A stretch of DNA of 64,000 nucleotides from Paracentrotus lividus (GCA_940671915.1 CALNVZ010000174.1:18316313-18380312); one strand, 5' to 3'; positions 36,915 to 48,233 are shown, counted from the stretch's first letter. A program made the numbers and translations. The notes: generated by a model from the letters alone, not told the origin.

Positions 36915-37775
36915 TAATTTATTCCCCTTTTTATTGATATCATATTTGTAATGATTGTGTCATGCTTCAATGCACAGATTATTAGAATATGGAGAAAAGG
37001 AAAAAGTCAAATGTTGTAAAATGCACTTTTATTGAGCACATTGAAGTTCCGCAACTCCAAGTTAGACCTGATAACTTTTGGGGTATTTTATAATTTGTAT
37101 TGAACTTTATACCATTGTCACGTTCATTTATTCATATTTTTATTGATACCTAATTTGTCATGGTGAAGTCATTCCTGGGTCCACAGAACCCCTGAATACC
37201 ACCTGAATGCAAGGCAAACTCAAAGATAATGTTCAGTTTGAGCCTTGATACATTTTGACGTGGGTTTTAATCATTATCAATTTTTGTAGCATTGAAAAGT
37301 TCATTTATTCTTCTTTTTATTGATACCCTATTTGCAATGGTAACATCATGTTGGAATGCACATAATTCATGAATATAATGCACAGTAAAAAGCGAAAAGT
37401 TGCAAAATGCATTGTTATTGCTCAAATCGAGTATCTCACAATAGACAATAATATGCACAATAGGCATTCAATTTGCAACATTTGACTTCTGACTTGTCCT
37501 AACATTCAGGTGTTCTGTACATACAAAAATAATACTATTGTTACAATTAGGGTATCATTGAAAAGAGGAATAAATGAACTTGACAATGGTATAAAAGTCA
37601 ATAAAAAGGATGAAGTACCCCAAAAGTTAACAAGGCCTAAATTCGAGTTTGGAATTCAATTTGATCAATAAAACTGCATTTTGCAACATTTGACTTTTTA
37701 CTTTTATCCATATTCTGACAGTCTGAGCATTGAAGCATGCCACAATCATTACAAATTTGAAATCAATAAAAGGGG
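36915..37775. repeat. Foldback repeat with tandem inner units
   Basis: The word TTTTTATTGATA(C) with flanking TTCATTTATTC recurs at about 36926, 37138 and 37315 (about 190-bp spacing). An inverted copy (AATCAATAAAAGGGG, CATGCCACAATCATTACAAA) ends near 37775. The outer arms match over roughly 125 bases, for example TTGTAATGATTGTGTCATGC. Confidence 0.65.
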
Positions 37776-38157
37776 AATAACAGGCTAAAAATCGTAAATC
37801 TGTGGTCATATTGGCTTTTTTGCACACGTTTGCCGAACAGGTGGTAACCCTCCAGGACTCTGAAATAAGTACAAATGTTCCAATGAAAATTAAAAATTCC
37901 AGGACTAACGTTCCCGTTAGGAAGTGGCACAGATTGGTCAAGGTCAGACCACTCATAGCTATGACGTCAATACGTAGTACTGACCTCGTATTTTTTTCAT
38001 TTCATTTAAATGTATTCACATACACAACCTTATGAGTGAGAAGTTGTGGCCTGCTCTCAATCTCTAATAACGCTCAAGAGCCGGTCCAATGCGGGGCAAC
38101 TGCCATGTCTCCCACCACACCCCCGTTTTGGTATTATACAAATTTGTATTAAACAAG

Positions 38158-38195
38158 GAGCGCTTGGAAAGAAACATGTTTCTTTCCAAGCGCTC
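38158..38195. repeat. Perfect 38-bp palindrome
   Basis: The left half GAGCGCTTGGAAAGAAACA is followed directly by its exact reverse complement with no loop. No similar sequence was noticed elsewhere in the window. Confidence 0.95.
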
Positions 38196-38553
38196 ATGAA
38201 TCATGTATTTTTAGAAAAATTGTTGAAAATATATTTTGACTATTATTATTTAGGTATTTGAAAAAGTGGTAGATTCAATTGAAACAAGAGTAAAAAAGCA
38301 GTTGGTGGTCAAAATGCTTGAAAAGCGGTAGAGTTGGCAACTATGTTGTCAGTTCTGGTCGGTTTAGGTCTAACGATACAGATATAGTCTAGACTAAAGA
38401 TCTAGCCATTACTGTATTACAGGTGAGTGGCAATTACATTTTCCGTACAATTTTTTTTTCTTCATTTTATTGTAGATCTAATGTTAGACAATATAAAAAT
38501 ATTTGATGTCCCATGGCATATAATGCAAATAGCCCAATCAGGCAGGAGTAACC

Positions 38554-38682
38554 CAGGGGCCCATTTCTCGAAACCGTCATAAGTCTAAGTTCTTGGATAA
38601 CCCATAGGGAAACGTGTTGTAGAATTACCACACGTTTCAATGGGATGTCCACAAACTTATGACGGTTTCGAGAACGGGCCAC
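38554..38682. repeat. Foldback element, TCGAAACCGTCATAAG ends
   Basis: GGGCCCATTTCTCGAAACC then GTCATAAG at the left mirrors CTTATGACGGTTTCGAGAAC then GGGCC at the right. Inner CACACGTTT/AAACGTGT also pairs. About 129 bp. Confidence 0.8.
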
Positions 38683-39372
38683 TAGGGGGCGTTTCACGAA
38701 ACCGTCATAAGTCTAACTTCTTGACTAAATCGGAGATAGTGAACAACTTGTCCACAAGCGGGTTCCACGAAGCCGTCTCTGACAAGATCAAGGACAACAA
38801 GCCGACTAAATACTTATGACGGCTCCGAACCTGTCATATCTTTTGGAGACCGCTTATAGGTCAATCAAACGCAATTTATGGCAAGCAATCAGTTTAGGCA
38901 AATCGTATTTTCCGCGGCAATATTGATTTTCTCATTTCTGTTCATCTAGGTAATATAAAATGTGGCAACCTCTGGATTTTGGTTTAATATGCAGAAAATA
39001 AATGGTTGTTAATGATCGAGTGCTTTTCATATCCTATCAAGAAACAATATGGAGTAAATATATCCAATCAAGAAATAATTATTGAGTAAATTTTATAAGC
39101 ATCATTTAGCCTACCACAAAGCTACATAAAGAGACCCGTAGTCGTAGAGACTTCTTTGGTCGTAAAATCAATCTTAGTCCCAAAATATTTTTAATAAATA
39201 ATTTTGAATAGACATTTTAACAAAATGCAATGTGTGCTTGATTTCTTTCTGTCAGCAAACATAAAAGAGAGGAATAACCTCAGCTCCATTTAGCTCCATT
39301 TTCAGTTTACATAATATTGCATGGTCTGTTTTACAAAACTATGAAATGAGCACATGCAGGAGTAACTATACA

Positions 39373-39403
39373 CAGCCCCGTTGCCGAAGGCGACGGGGCT
39401 GTA
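39373..39403. repeat. GC-rich hairpin
   Basis: ACAGCCCCGTTGCC, loop GAA, GGCGACGGGGCTGT: 14-bp arms with a single G/T difference. A sister hairpin CCCGTCGCTTCGCGACGGG is at about 39914-39932. Confidence 0.85.
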
Positions 39404-39577
39404 CTTCCACCACCCCTATTTACAGCGTAACTTTCAGTGATGATGAGCGGCAAAGTAAATATTATACTGGTCAATTTAATCAATCTAATGTTATAAAATG
39501 TTGTTGTTAAGGGTTTCTTTGATGTTTCACGCGTAACACGACTAAAAATGAAAGTATATAAGAGCTTCTTGACTTAC

Positions 39578-39637
39578 CAAATTGAATTTTCCGTTGGCCT
39601 TTGTCTTCTTCCATAATGTTGGTGCCATCGCTGCCAT
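39578..39637 (-). CDS. Candidate 5' exon (possibly of AP4M1)
   Basis: The minus strand has three ATGs and a strong donor TTTG/GTAAGT. From the first ATG (39637) it reads MAAMAPTLWKKTKANGKFNL in phase 0. From the third (39614) it reads MEEDKGQRKIQF plus one base, the phase AP4M1 E2 requires. Neither resembles the conserved MISQFF start of mu subunits. It could be a 5' UTR exon, an unrelated exon, or chance within a repeat. Confidence 0.25.
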
Positions 39638-40389
39638 TTTCTATGACGTCTCATTTACTGTGCGAAGACCGTTTATGGCGAAGACAACGCACGCACGGAG
39701 AAAATATACGTTGATGGACTCAATTTTCCTGTATTTTTCTACATTATTAGTTGATTACTTCATGTGAAACATTCGCAGATGTCACCAATTCGAGGAAAAA
39801 CTTCAAAGATTTGATTCAATGTGAGTATGAATTCAAATAAGGTATTTTTGACCACGAAATTTGTGGTCATGTATAGATATTTTCAAAACTCGCCCAATAT
39901 GTTCAACTGGTTTCGTCAGTTCCCGTCGCTTCGCGACGGGGCTGGCGTGTTTAATCGCGGTGAGTAGACTCTATAGTCTATAGTATCCGTCTCATGTTCC
40001 GACGTGGTCTATTAATTTCATGATCGACACATTTCAAATATATGCAATAAGTGATAATGTGCATTGTAATACCCATTTTATAAACTTTACATAGTTTTAT
40101 GAGTTTTCATACTGTTTTTGACCGATTTTATCACCACGTCAATTTTCGATAATATTGAAAATGTGCAAAAACATAATTTCTAAATATCAGCAAATGATCA
40201 GCGAAACCGTGACTAAGGCTATCACTCGATGACATCATCTCCGATAATTTCGATATCACTAGTTGTCCAGCTTGGAAGAGCTTCATGTAACCGACATAGT
40301 CAGATTGGAGCTTACTCCGTGGTTGGCGGATAAAGTCTTAAGATACATGTATGACTAACTTGGTTTCGTGAAACGACCACCAGGTTCTT

Positions 40390-41520
40390 AAAGGCTACAC
40401 CAGTTTCGACGTGTGGGACCGTTTAAAAATTTAAGGTCGATTTTCGTTACTTATTTTTGTTACGCGTCTATATTTATAATGTGAAACGAGACAATTTTAT
40501 GTTCAAAGGATACATTCTTTCAATACCAGGTCACTTCCTCTTGAAGATTGCACTAGAATCTGATAAAACATGATTAATTTGTCCGTCCTCAGCCACACAG
40601 ATTCGATTGATTACAGAAGTTCCATTCATTCAAAAACAATAAAATCAGAGAGACAAATAAAAAACGAAAAATCCAAATAAGTGAGTGAACCAGTGATTGA
40701 TCGTGTGAAATTACCCATTTTCACTTCAAAACACAAATAAATATATTCTAAAGTATACACCCAATCCTCCATGGGCTACGGGGCCGCCCGCCTCCCACCC
40801 CCCCCCCCCCCGCCCCGGTAGGCGAACAAGGGGGAGCCAAATCGACCTTTAAATAAAGTAAGAGGGCACCGAGGGGCGCCAAATTGATCAAAAAGAAAGA
40901 AAGAAAGAAAGAAGAAGAAGAAGAAAAAAAAAAAACGACTTAAAGAACTTCATGACATGAAATTTTATACCCCCCCCCCCCCCCCTCCTGCTTATCGCTC
41001 GGTCTGCGTGACGTTAAAAAAAAAAAAAAAAAAAAAAATGAGTGTACCTTTTTGCTCGCCCGGTGTGACGGGAGAAAAAAAATGGTGTACCATTGTGGAC
41101 GCCAAAATCAAATACTAGTAGGGCTTCCTGGGTGCAAAATTCTGGATTATACGCGCCTGCAATTTGACCAAAACTATACATTTTATGAAATGAAATTCCA
41201 CAAGGAATCTAAATCTGCATTTTAAAAAGGCTACCATGTGCAACATTAAAAAAAAGTTATTCTGAGGACGATAGTCTGAATAAACTTGATTCTCATTGTA
41301 CTAGGCCTATTTCACATAAATTTATCTATCACCAATATTTTTTTATTCTTTCAGAAGACATTCAGACTTATTTTGACCAATATATGATTTACCTACATGT
41401 AGGCTTATATAGTTTCGGCAGTATAATTTGCTGTGAGATATGCATTATGGACCTGTTAACCAAAAAATACCACTGGATAGGAGTCATCTCTGAAATTTCT
41501 TTTTTAATCTTTTATTTTAT
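40390..41520. other. Gene-less, low-complexity stretch
   Basis: C runs at about 40798-40811 and 40972-40985, a GAAA run near 40895 and an A run at 41015-41038. GGGGCGCCAAATTGATC at about 40873 is the same word that builds the minisatellite at 60 kb. Confidence 0.5.
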
Positions 41521-41531
41521 ATCGTGATGTC

Positions 41532-41572
41532 GGGTCACGTGTGTGACATTTTAGTGGGTCACGTGTGTGACC
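41532..41572. promoter_or_regulatory. Two GGTCACGTGTGTGAC dyads
   Basis: GGTCACGTGTGTGACA and GGTCACGTGTGTGACC occur 23 bases apart. GGTCA/TGACC half-sites are in inverted orientation around CACGTG. Whether any protein binds is unknown; they also mark a repeat family (see 42252-43430). Confidence 0.45.
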
Positions 41573-42251
41573 TATGGCAAATTGTACATAAAAATGAATA
41601 TATTATGTATTATGCAATAAATGTACATTTTGAGCAATTACTATATCCGCTGTGGTAAAAATTTATATGAACTCAACCCTAGTCAGTCAGTGGGGTGTTT
41701 TGGTAGCTGTCAAGACTGGGGGAGGGCGGGTAGGACGGGGGCCATGATGCCCCCTATAAGATCTTGGCTGTTGATCGCGCGAGCGCGCCGAAAATTTGCA
41801 TGATGGTAGTGTGTGATGTAACTACAAAGAAAGCACTGTTAATTTTCCCATAATATATAATTTTTTTATAAGAATTAATTATGCTAATTTACGCATTGTA
41901 TGAAGTCATAATTTTTGTTCTAATTGACAAACTACAGCTTCTGGAATGCTAATTTGTGTTTGCATAATCTTTATAGGATTCCTAACAATTGTATTTGGAA
42001 AAAATTTGATATCGAACGTAAATTCCTTGTGTATTTTATTGTTTTATGAATTTCTTATGTATTTCCTTGTTTTTTTTCGACCATTTGTTTTGTTTGTTTG
42101 TTTGTTTGTTTGTTTGTTGTTTTTTTTCTCTGTTGTTGTTTTTTCCCAAAAATTATTGCAGAACCATTTTGGAGCATAATAATGCTAAAATAGATTCATT
42201 TCAGCCAATGAAAGTGAAAATAATCAGAATTTATGACCGCCCCCACCCAGC

Positions 42252-43430
42252 GGGTCACGTGTTTGACCAATTTGTTTGCTAATTACTAATCAAATTAAAA
42301 CTTGTCATGGATTTATATTTAGTGAGATGCAAGGTACATTAAATCTAGCTTTGATGAAATAATTATAATAATACCAGAGCCATGGTTCAGACGGGGCTTA
42401 ACACTTTTTGTGTTTTCTGTTTACTTGTGTGTGACATTTTGAGGGCAGTTAATTTCCAGGGTTGATTATCTTAATCAATTTAACAGTATTATTTTTGGGT
42501 GTTAGATGAAAAGGAATAGAGGTAAATAATAATATAATGACAGTAATCCAAGTAAGGAAGTCAGCATATCCATTCCAGTCAGGGTTAAAATAATGATATT
42601 TTATTTACCGTTTTTCCATTTAATTATCATTTATGTTAATTTATGCAAATGAGCATGAACAATTGCAAAAATCACGAAAAAACATCAGTTCATGAAACTT
42701 CAGACATTGCTCTATTTGAATATGCAGCTTAAAATCAAAAAGCAAAAATTTATTTGTCCCCAATAGGTTCACTTTTCAAAGAATGGCCGAATAGCCTGGT
42801 CCCTTTTTTTAAGGCATGACCATAGTTGGTCACACACGTGACCCGTGGGTCACGTGTGTGACCAATTTCAAAGTTAATTTATAACTAAATTAAAAGCTGT
42901 CATGACTTCATATTTGGTGAGATGCAAGGCACATTATATCTAGCTTTGGAGAAAAAATTGTAATAATAATAGAACCATGGTTTTCGGGGGGCGTTAACTT
43001 TTCGTGTTTTTGGGTCACGTGTGTGACATTTGATGGCAATTAATTTCTTTAGTTAATTTCTTAAAACAATCAATTCAACACCATTATTTTTCATTTAAAT
43101 TTAAAGGAATGAAGTTAAAAAAGGGTATAATGACAATAATCAAAGTAAGAAGACCAGCATATACAATCAAGTCAGGGTCAAAGAAATGATATTTTACGTA
43201 CCATTTTTCTATTCATATTTTTTGCATGTTAATTTATGCAAATGAGCATGAAAAATTTGTAAAATTAAGATAAAAAATGCATTTCATGAAACTTCAGACA
43301 ATACTCTATATGAATGTGCAGCTTAAAAACAAAAAGGACAAACTTTATTTTTTCCAAAAAAGGTTCACTTTTCAAAGAATCGCCCTAGAGTAAAGTAAGC
43401 TTCAATTCGATATCAAATTTACGGTCATAT
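42252..43430 (+). repeat. Tandem duplication, two units of about 597 bp with GGTCACGTG dyads
   Basis: Unit 1 (42252-42848) and unit 2 (42849-about 43430) align along their length. Shared words include TTAGTGAGATGCAAGG / TTGGTGAGATGCAAGG, AATTTATGCAAATGAGCATG and GGTTCACTTTTCAAAGAAT. Each begins with GGTCACGTGTNTGACCAATT. Divergence looks around 20 percent. Non-coding. Confidence 0.8.
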
Positions 43431-43644
43431 GCCAAAACTAGTCGGAGAAACTATAATTTTTCCCCAAGATAGACCACTAATACTCTGTACAGGAGGTGCC
43501 ATTAAATTTTTTTTTTTTAAAGGCCCATTCATATTTAGTTAAAATAAGGATTCTGGGGTCTTGACCACTAGGGCATGTGGAGCGTTTTTTAAATAATTAT
43601 TTGAGGGGCTACGCCGAAAGTGTGGGGTGTGGGGGGGGGGCCGG

Positions 43645-43710
43645 GCTTAAACAGGCTAAAAATCGCAAACCTATTTTCATATTGGCATTTTTGTACTCGT
43701 TTGCTGAAAA
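43645..43710 (+). repeat. Dispersed repeat fragment shared with 37781-37850
   Basis: ACAGGCTAAAAATCGCAAAC and TTTCATATTGGCATTTTTG match ACAGGCTAAAAATCGTAAAT and GTCATATTGGCTTTTTTG at 37781. Confidence 0.6.
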
Positions 43711-43889
43711 AACAGTGGGGGGGGGGGCTTCAGCCCCAGCCCCATCCCCCTTTTTGTCTCCGCGGGTCCCGTTAACATGTAGGCCCTACTATTGCTACAC
43801 TCAACTTTATATTTTACCCTGTATATATATAGCTTCAATATTCAAGTACAAAATTATCTTAATCATCTTCCTTACAATCTCAGCGTTCA

Positions 43890-43916
43890 TAATATATATA
43901 TATATATATATATATA
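43890..43916. repeat. (TA)n microsatellite
   Basis: Uninterrupted TA dinucleotides directly abut the foldback element starting at 43917, providing its TA target. Confidence 0.9.
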
Positions 43917-45492
43917 CACTGTCCGTCATAAAGGAGCAACATGAATTTGCTCCGGCTTTAATTTCTTGAATATGTTTGTCCCTGCTTTTACATTTCGGGA
44001 CCCTGACTATATTTTGAACATTCTTTCAACCCTTCACGGGAATTTTTTTTTCATAAAAGTTTTGTCAACCCCCATGATACCCGTTTTTGTCATATTTTCT
44101 CATTTTAGGCCCCTTTTTTGTTCACCGTGCCGATCAAGTCCCACCCAGCAATACCCCTAAGGAAACGCGTCTGGGATGTATTTAAGTTAAATCTAGATTT
44201 ATGGAGACAGGCTTAGGTCTCTTGTCTAGGGGAGGGGTTAAAGTAAAAAGTTTGATAGGTTAAAATTCGGAATATTTTATTCCACCTTTATGCGAAAAAC
44301 AAAATAAATAAAAAAAAACCAATCCCTAACCCTTAATTGCTACCATTTTTACCCTAATTCTTTTTAAACCTTGATGACAAGGTTGTAAATCGTGACTATG
44401 CACTCACTACTCACTTGTGTTGCAACATAGCTAAAATGCTATATTTTTCAAGTTTACAAGACTTTTATATGTTGTCATATTTCATTCATGGCCAGAGATT
44501 TGTCGAATATTTTTGTATATTCTGAAAGAGGAGACTTGTCCCTTTTTATTCCTGAGCGCAGGAAATACCCAGACATGAAACATGGGGGCGGCAAAAGGAA
44601 AGAGCCCCCCCCCCAAATGAAATTGGGGGAGGTCATGAAACATATTTCTTACTTTTCTGAAAACTGTTTAAATGTTTCTTTTATACCTGTTGCAAATTAG
44701 AAAAGTCATAAGGAACCATCACAAAGTAAAAACAAACAAAAACAAACAAACAAAAAAAAAATAATAAATTTCAATCCGCAATAATGAACTTATTTAGTCT
44801 TACGTTATATTTACTACAAAAACTTAGATGTAATTTGGGAATTCGGTGGATTAAACTTGCATTAAATCGTCATTGCAATACGGGACTTAATTTTTCCTTG
44901 GCAACGACAGAAATAAATGTATTTTCTCCGGATGTCGCTCCTTTAGTCTGCCATTGTAGTGATACCTTCTTGGCCATTATCAATTTGCCACAATGATAAT
45001 GTAAACATGTAAACAGTTTGCGGAGAAATATGACTCCTCCTTTATAATCTTATTCACTGATAATCCCACCCTCTTCGAATTTCATTTTTGGGGCCTTTTT
45101 CCTTTTGTCTGGGTATTTACTGCTCTCAGGAATAAAAAGGGACAAGTCTCCTCTTTCAGAATATACAAAAATATTCGGCAAATCTCATGCCATGAATGAA
45201 ATATGACAACATATAAAAGACTTGTAAACCTTCCTCGTGATAGGACTAAGGGGGCCTTGGTGGGTCGCGTAAACAAAAAGGGGCCCAAAAAATAAGAAAG
45301 AAAAAAAAAATGACAAAAATGGCCATCTTGGGGGGTGACAAACTTTTTTGGAAGAAAAATCCCCGAAAAGTGTTGAGGGAACGTCCAAGATATACAGGAT
45401 CCCGAAGATTTAAAGCAGTGATGAACACATTCAAGACATTAAAGCGAGAGCGAGAGCCAGAAAAAAAAAAACCACCTTTATGACGAACAGTG
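43917..45492. mobile_element. Large foldback element, CACTGTCCGTCATAAAG ends (copy 1)
   Basis: Ends CACTGTCCGTCATAAAG and CTTTATGACGAACAGTG are inverts flanked by TA. Both arms contain the same landmarks in mirrored order: TCTTGAATATGTTTGTCCC, GGGAATTTTTTTTTC, CCCCCTTAG-type words, and deeper GACTTGTCCCTTTTTATTCC (about 44502) against GGAATAAAAAGGGACAAGTC (about 45129). Right arm about 410 bp, left about 730 with insertions. No protein. Confidence 0.85.
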
Positions 45493-45754
45493 TATTATGT
45501 CTGACTTACTATAAAGAAGATTGTGACAGTGTATATTTCTACAAATTTTTGGACATGTCTAACGCATTTTACATCCAATTCATGACACATGGCCGTAACA
45601 CATACGCGTATGGGGCCATACCCCCCCCCCCCCGTGTAATTAGGCAAAAGGGGCAGGCGCCATAAAGAGGAGGAAAAGGGAAAACAGAGATGGTAAAGAA
45701 CAAGGGGGAAAAGGAGAAAATAGAAAGAGAAAATTAAGGGAAAAGTATGATGGC

Positions 45755-46223
45755 GGTGCCCAAGTCTGCGCACCTAAAATTCGATCTCGATTTTATTACA
45801 AAGTAAAATATTATTTTGAGAATCATCAATGTTATTTCGTTCTTCATATTCTAATGATCAATGACACAAAAAAATTTAAGAAATTATTCACAAGAACAAT
45901 GTTTTTTACGATTTTCAGACGGGCTTGTCATTTTGTGTAGCAAAACTGAATAGTGCCCATGTCTGCGCACTCATTCATTTTGCACGCAATTCAAGCGCAG
46001 TGAAGCTTCGGACTTTTCTTTTTTGGCAATGATTTAAATTTTCAGGGTAGCAAATGAAACTTGCTGAAACTCATTTTTAATCAATTATTTTCGCATTTTT
46101 TGGTTTCAAAATGGATTGTTGAGGTTAAGATTGAAAATTGGTGTCAGTTTGATGTTTTGTTCTATGAAAATCGTGCATTTACGTGGGTGCGCAGACATAG
46201 GCACTGCGCAGACTTGGGGCACC
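45755..46223. mobile_element. Foldback element with GGTGCCCAAGTCTGCGCA ends
   Basis: GGTGCCCAAGTCTGCGCACC at the left is inverted at the right (TGCGCAGACTTGGGGCACC). Internal GCCCATGTCTGCGCAC (about 45956) and GTGCGCAGACATAGGC (about 46187) form a second inverted pair. Confidence 0.8.
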
Positions 46224-46229
46224 TTACCA

Positions 46230-47455
46230 TACAATAGAAATGGGAAAGAAAAGAAAAGAGATAGAACAGGAAAAGATGATCGAGGGAAGAGGGAGGGGGA
46301 TAAAATGAAGAAAGGGGCGCTAATTGGGACAGGAGGCTTTATGCCACAGTAATTTAGTTAACTTTGTGTGTCCCTAGCGTCCTATTATTTGATATTTTTT
46401 ATTTCGTATATTTATTTTTTATTCATGGTTTATTTAATACAAATGATAAAAAAAACCATTGTGGAGGGTAGTCCGGTTCAGTTATAAAACTGCTTTGTAT
46501 TGTTTATACTGAAATGTATTGTAAATAATAATAATAATTCAAACTTTTAACTTAAGGACGCCAAATTGACCTTTTACTTCGGGGCGAAAAGTTTATATTA
46601 CCATAGGGGTTGTCATCAGTCTCTTCTTTCTGCTTTTCCCCCTTTTTTATAAAGAAAATCAAATAATAATTAGGGCTTTTCCTGTTAGAAAGATCTTCTT
46701 TTTTTAATGTATACAAAGCCTTGCTAGAAACTCGCATCGATATAATAATCTGTCGTATATGTTGTGTCTAATAAAAATAACGACCTCGTTCTTGTAAAGA
46801 AAAAAAGATTTAATTGTTTTCCAACTAGGGACTTGAGTAACAATCGTATCAACCGTATCGATCCGTATCGATCCCGGGACACTTTTATTTACACCGTCTC
46901 TTGTATATAAAAACAAACACACAACCAAACAATCACAACAAAGACAAACAAAGAATGAACGTGTTCAAATAAAATGAACACGTTCAAAATATAAGTATCA
47001 AATTTTCTTAATCTTTTAATTACAACATTTATAAAATTTGTGTATTCACAGATTTTCTTTTCCTCGAGATTTTGCAGCTCTGTATATATCCCAAAACGTT
47101 GACCAGGCTTTCTTCATTAGAAGTTTTGTCGGCCTAAATATTGTGTAAATATACGTTTTCTTATATTTTCTGAAAGTTTCTACTTTTTTGTCTTTAGTTA
47201 GATTTTCTCATATATTTGGCATATAAATATTTACGTGGTGTTTTCGTCTTTCAATAAGCTTGAAGAATGAAAATATCTACTTACTTATAAATCAATTTCA
47301 TAATACATTACTAAAACAAAAGATTTTGAAATGATGGAACAGTATAAAAAACCCAGACTATATTTTAAAAAGTTTGTGACAATTATTTTTTCTTTTTCAA
47401 TTTGAGTCAGTCATGCTCGTAATCAGATTTTCCAAGCGAGGTGGGGTAGGGGTGG
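46230..47455. other. Gene-less stretch
   Basis: Nothing coding. Small inverted repeat TGAACGTGTTCA (46956-46967) / TGAACACGTTCA (46975-46986). ACGCCAAATTGACCTTT near 46559 resembles the 60-kb minisatellite word. Confidence 0.5.
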
Positions 47456-47460
47456 GCGTA

Positions 47461-47992
47461 CACTCTAAAAACTAAAATGCTAATTTCAGGGTGCTCGTAT
47501 AGTGACTGCACTTGAAGAGCTATTTTAGTACTTGCCCAAGTGTTAATTTGTCAACAAAAATATGTTCAATGTCGGTATAGGATTCGAACCGGGTTCCACT
47601 ATAGACATGGAAGAGTACCGCTGACGTTACCAATAGACCAACGGAGATCTCGCTAATTGGCTTTAATTTGCAATAATCATCTACTATGCTGTCATAAGAC
47701 AGCATAGTAGATGATTATGGCAGATTTGAATAAAGTTCATCATGCAACAATATGATCTGCTAGCAATCGTGAGATGTGAATTGGTCTAACGTGCTTGTCA
47801 GCGCTTCTCATGCAGGGGACCCAGGTTCGAATCCCAACGAAGTCACGCCGTTTTTGCCCATTTTTTGCTGAAACTTCAGCTCATGTGAAAGTGCTAAAAC
47901 CGCACTTTGAGTGCAGTCACTATGCAAGCTCTTAAAAAGTGCTGATTTCAGCCTCTGAAGAGCTAAAAAACAGCACTAAAGTTTTTAGAGTG
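47461..47992. mobile_element. Foldback element made of two inverted tRNA-like units
   Basis: Terminal inverts CACTCTAAAAACT / AGTTTTTAGAGTG are flanked by TA. Inner arms pair again (TATAGTGACTGCACTTGAAG versus TTTGAGTGCAGTCACTATGC). The centre is a 46-base hairpin. The left arm contains, on the minus strand, a tRNA-like unit with A box TGGTCTATTGGTAACG and B box GGTTCGAATCC. The right arm contains a second such unit on the plus strand with GGTTCGAATCCC. No full tRNA fold or CCA. Confidence 0.8.
47673..47718. repeat. Perfect 21-bp-arm hairpin
   Basis: The arm ATAATCATCTACTATGCTGTC, loop ATAA and exact inverse form the centre of the tRNA-like foldback element. Confidence 0.95.
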
Positions 47993-48233
47993 TACGTCAA
48001 GAAAACAGACTTTTGATAAGAAGCAACTGCTTCACTAAATTTTGTATTTCTAATTTCAGTGGGTAGCGCAAGCAGAATAGTTTCATGTATATTTTAATGC
48101 AGGGGAATTTGATTTGCTCATTAATATATATATTTTTGTTTTTGTATGGTATCTCCTTAAAGGAAACCGAAACCCAAGAAGAAAGCCTCTCCAAGATTTC
48201 CTGTCGGGCAACCTATAACGTGTTCAGAGATTG

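Larger units (their letters stand above)
38687..40385. mobile_element. Possible 1.7-kb element with GTTTCACGAAACC ends
   Basis: GGCGTTTCACGAAACCGTC at the left and GGTTTCGTGAAACGACC at the right are inverts, with weaker similarity further inward (GTCATAAGTCTAAC versus GTTAGTCATACATG). It contains GC-rich hairpins at about 39373 and 39909 built on CCCGTCGCTTCGCGACGGG. The boundaries and single-element status are inference. Confidence 0.4.

Noticed and set aside
36936-36945. ATG ATA TCA start as the missing AP4M1 first exon
   Set aside because: It reads MIS and then diverges, stops soon, has no donor in the right phase, and sits in a repeated unit.
43577-43969. 130-codon frame with Pro/Ala and poly-Ile/Tyr segments
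   Set aside because: Spans a dispersed repeat, G/C homopolymers and a TA microsatellite.
46956-46986. Steroid-receptor response element
   Set aside because: TGAACGTGTTCA lacks the three-base spacer of a glucocorticoid-type site; it is reported only as a small inverted repeat.
47560-47840. Two functional tRNA genes
   Set aside because: Boxes are present but the cloverleafs are degenerate, and both lie inside a transposon-like foldback.
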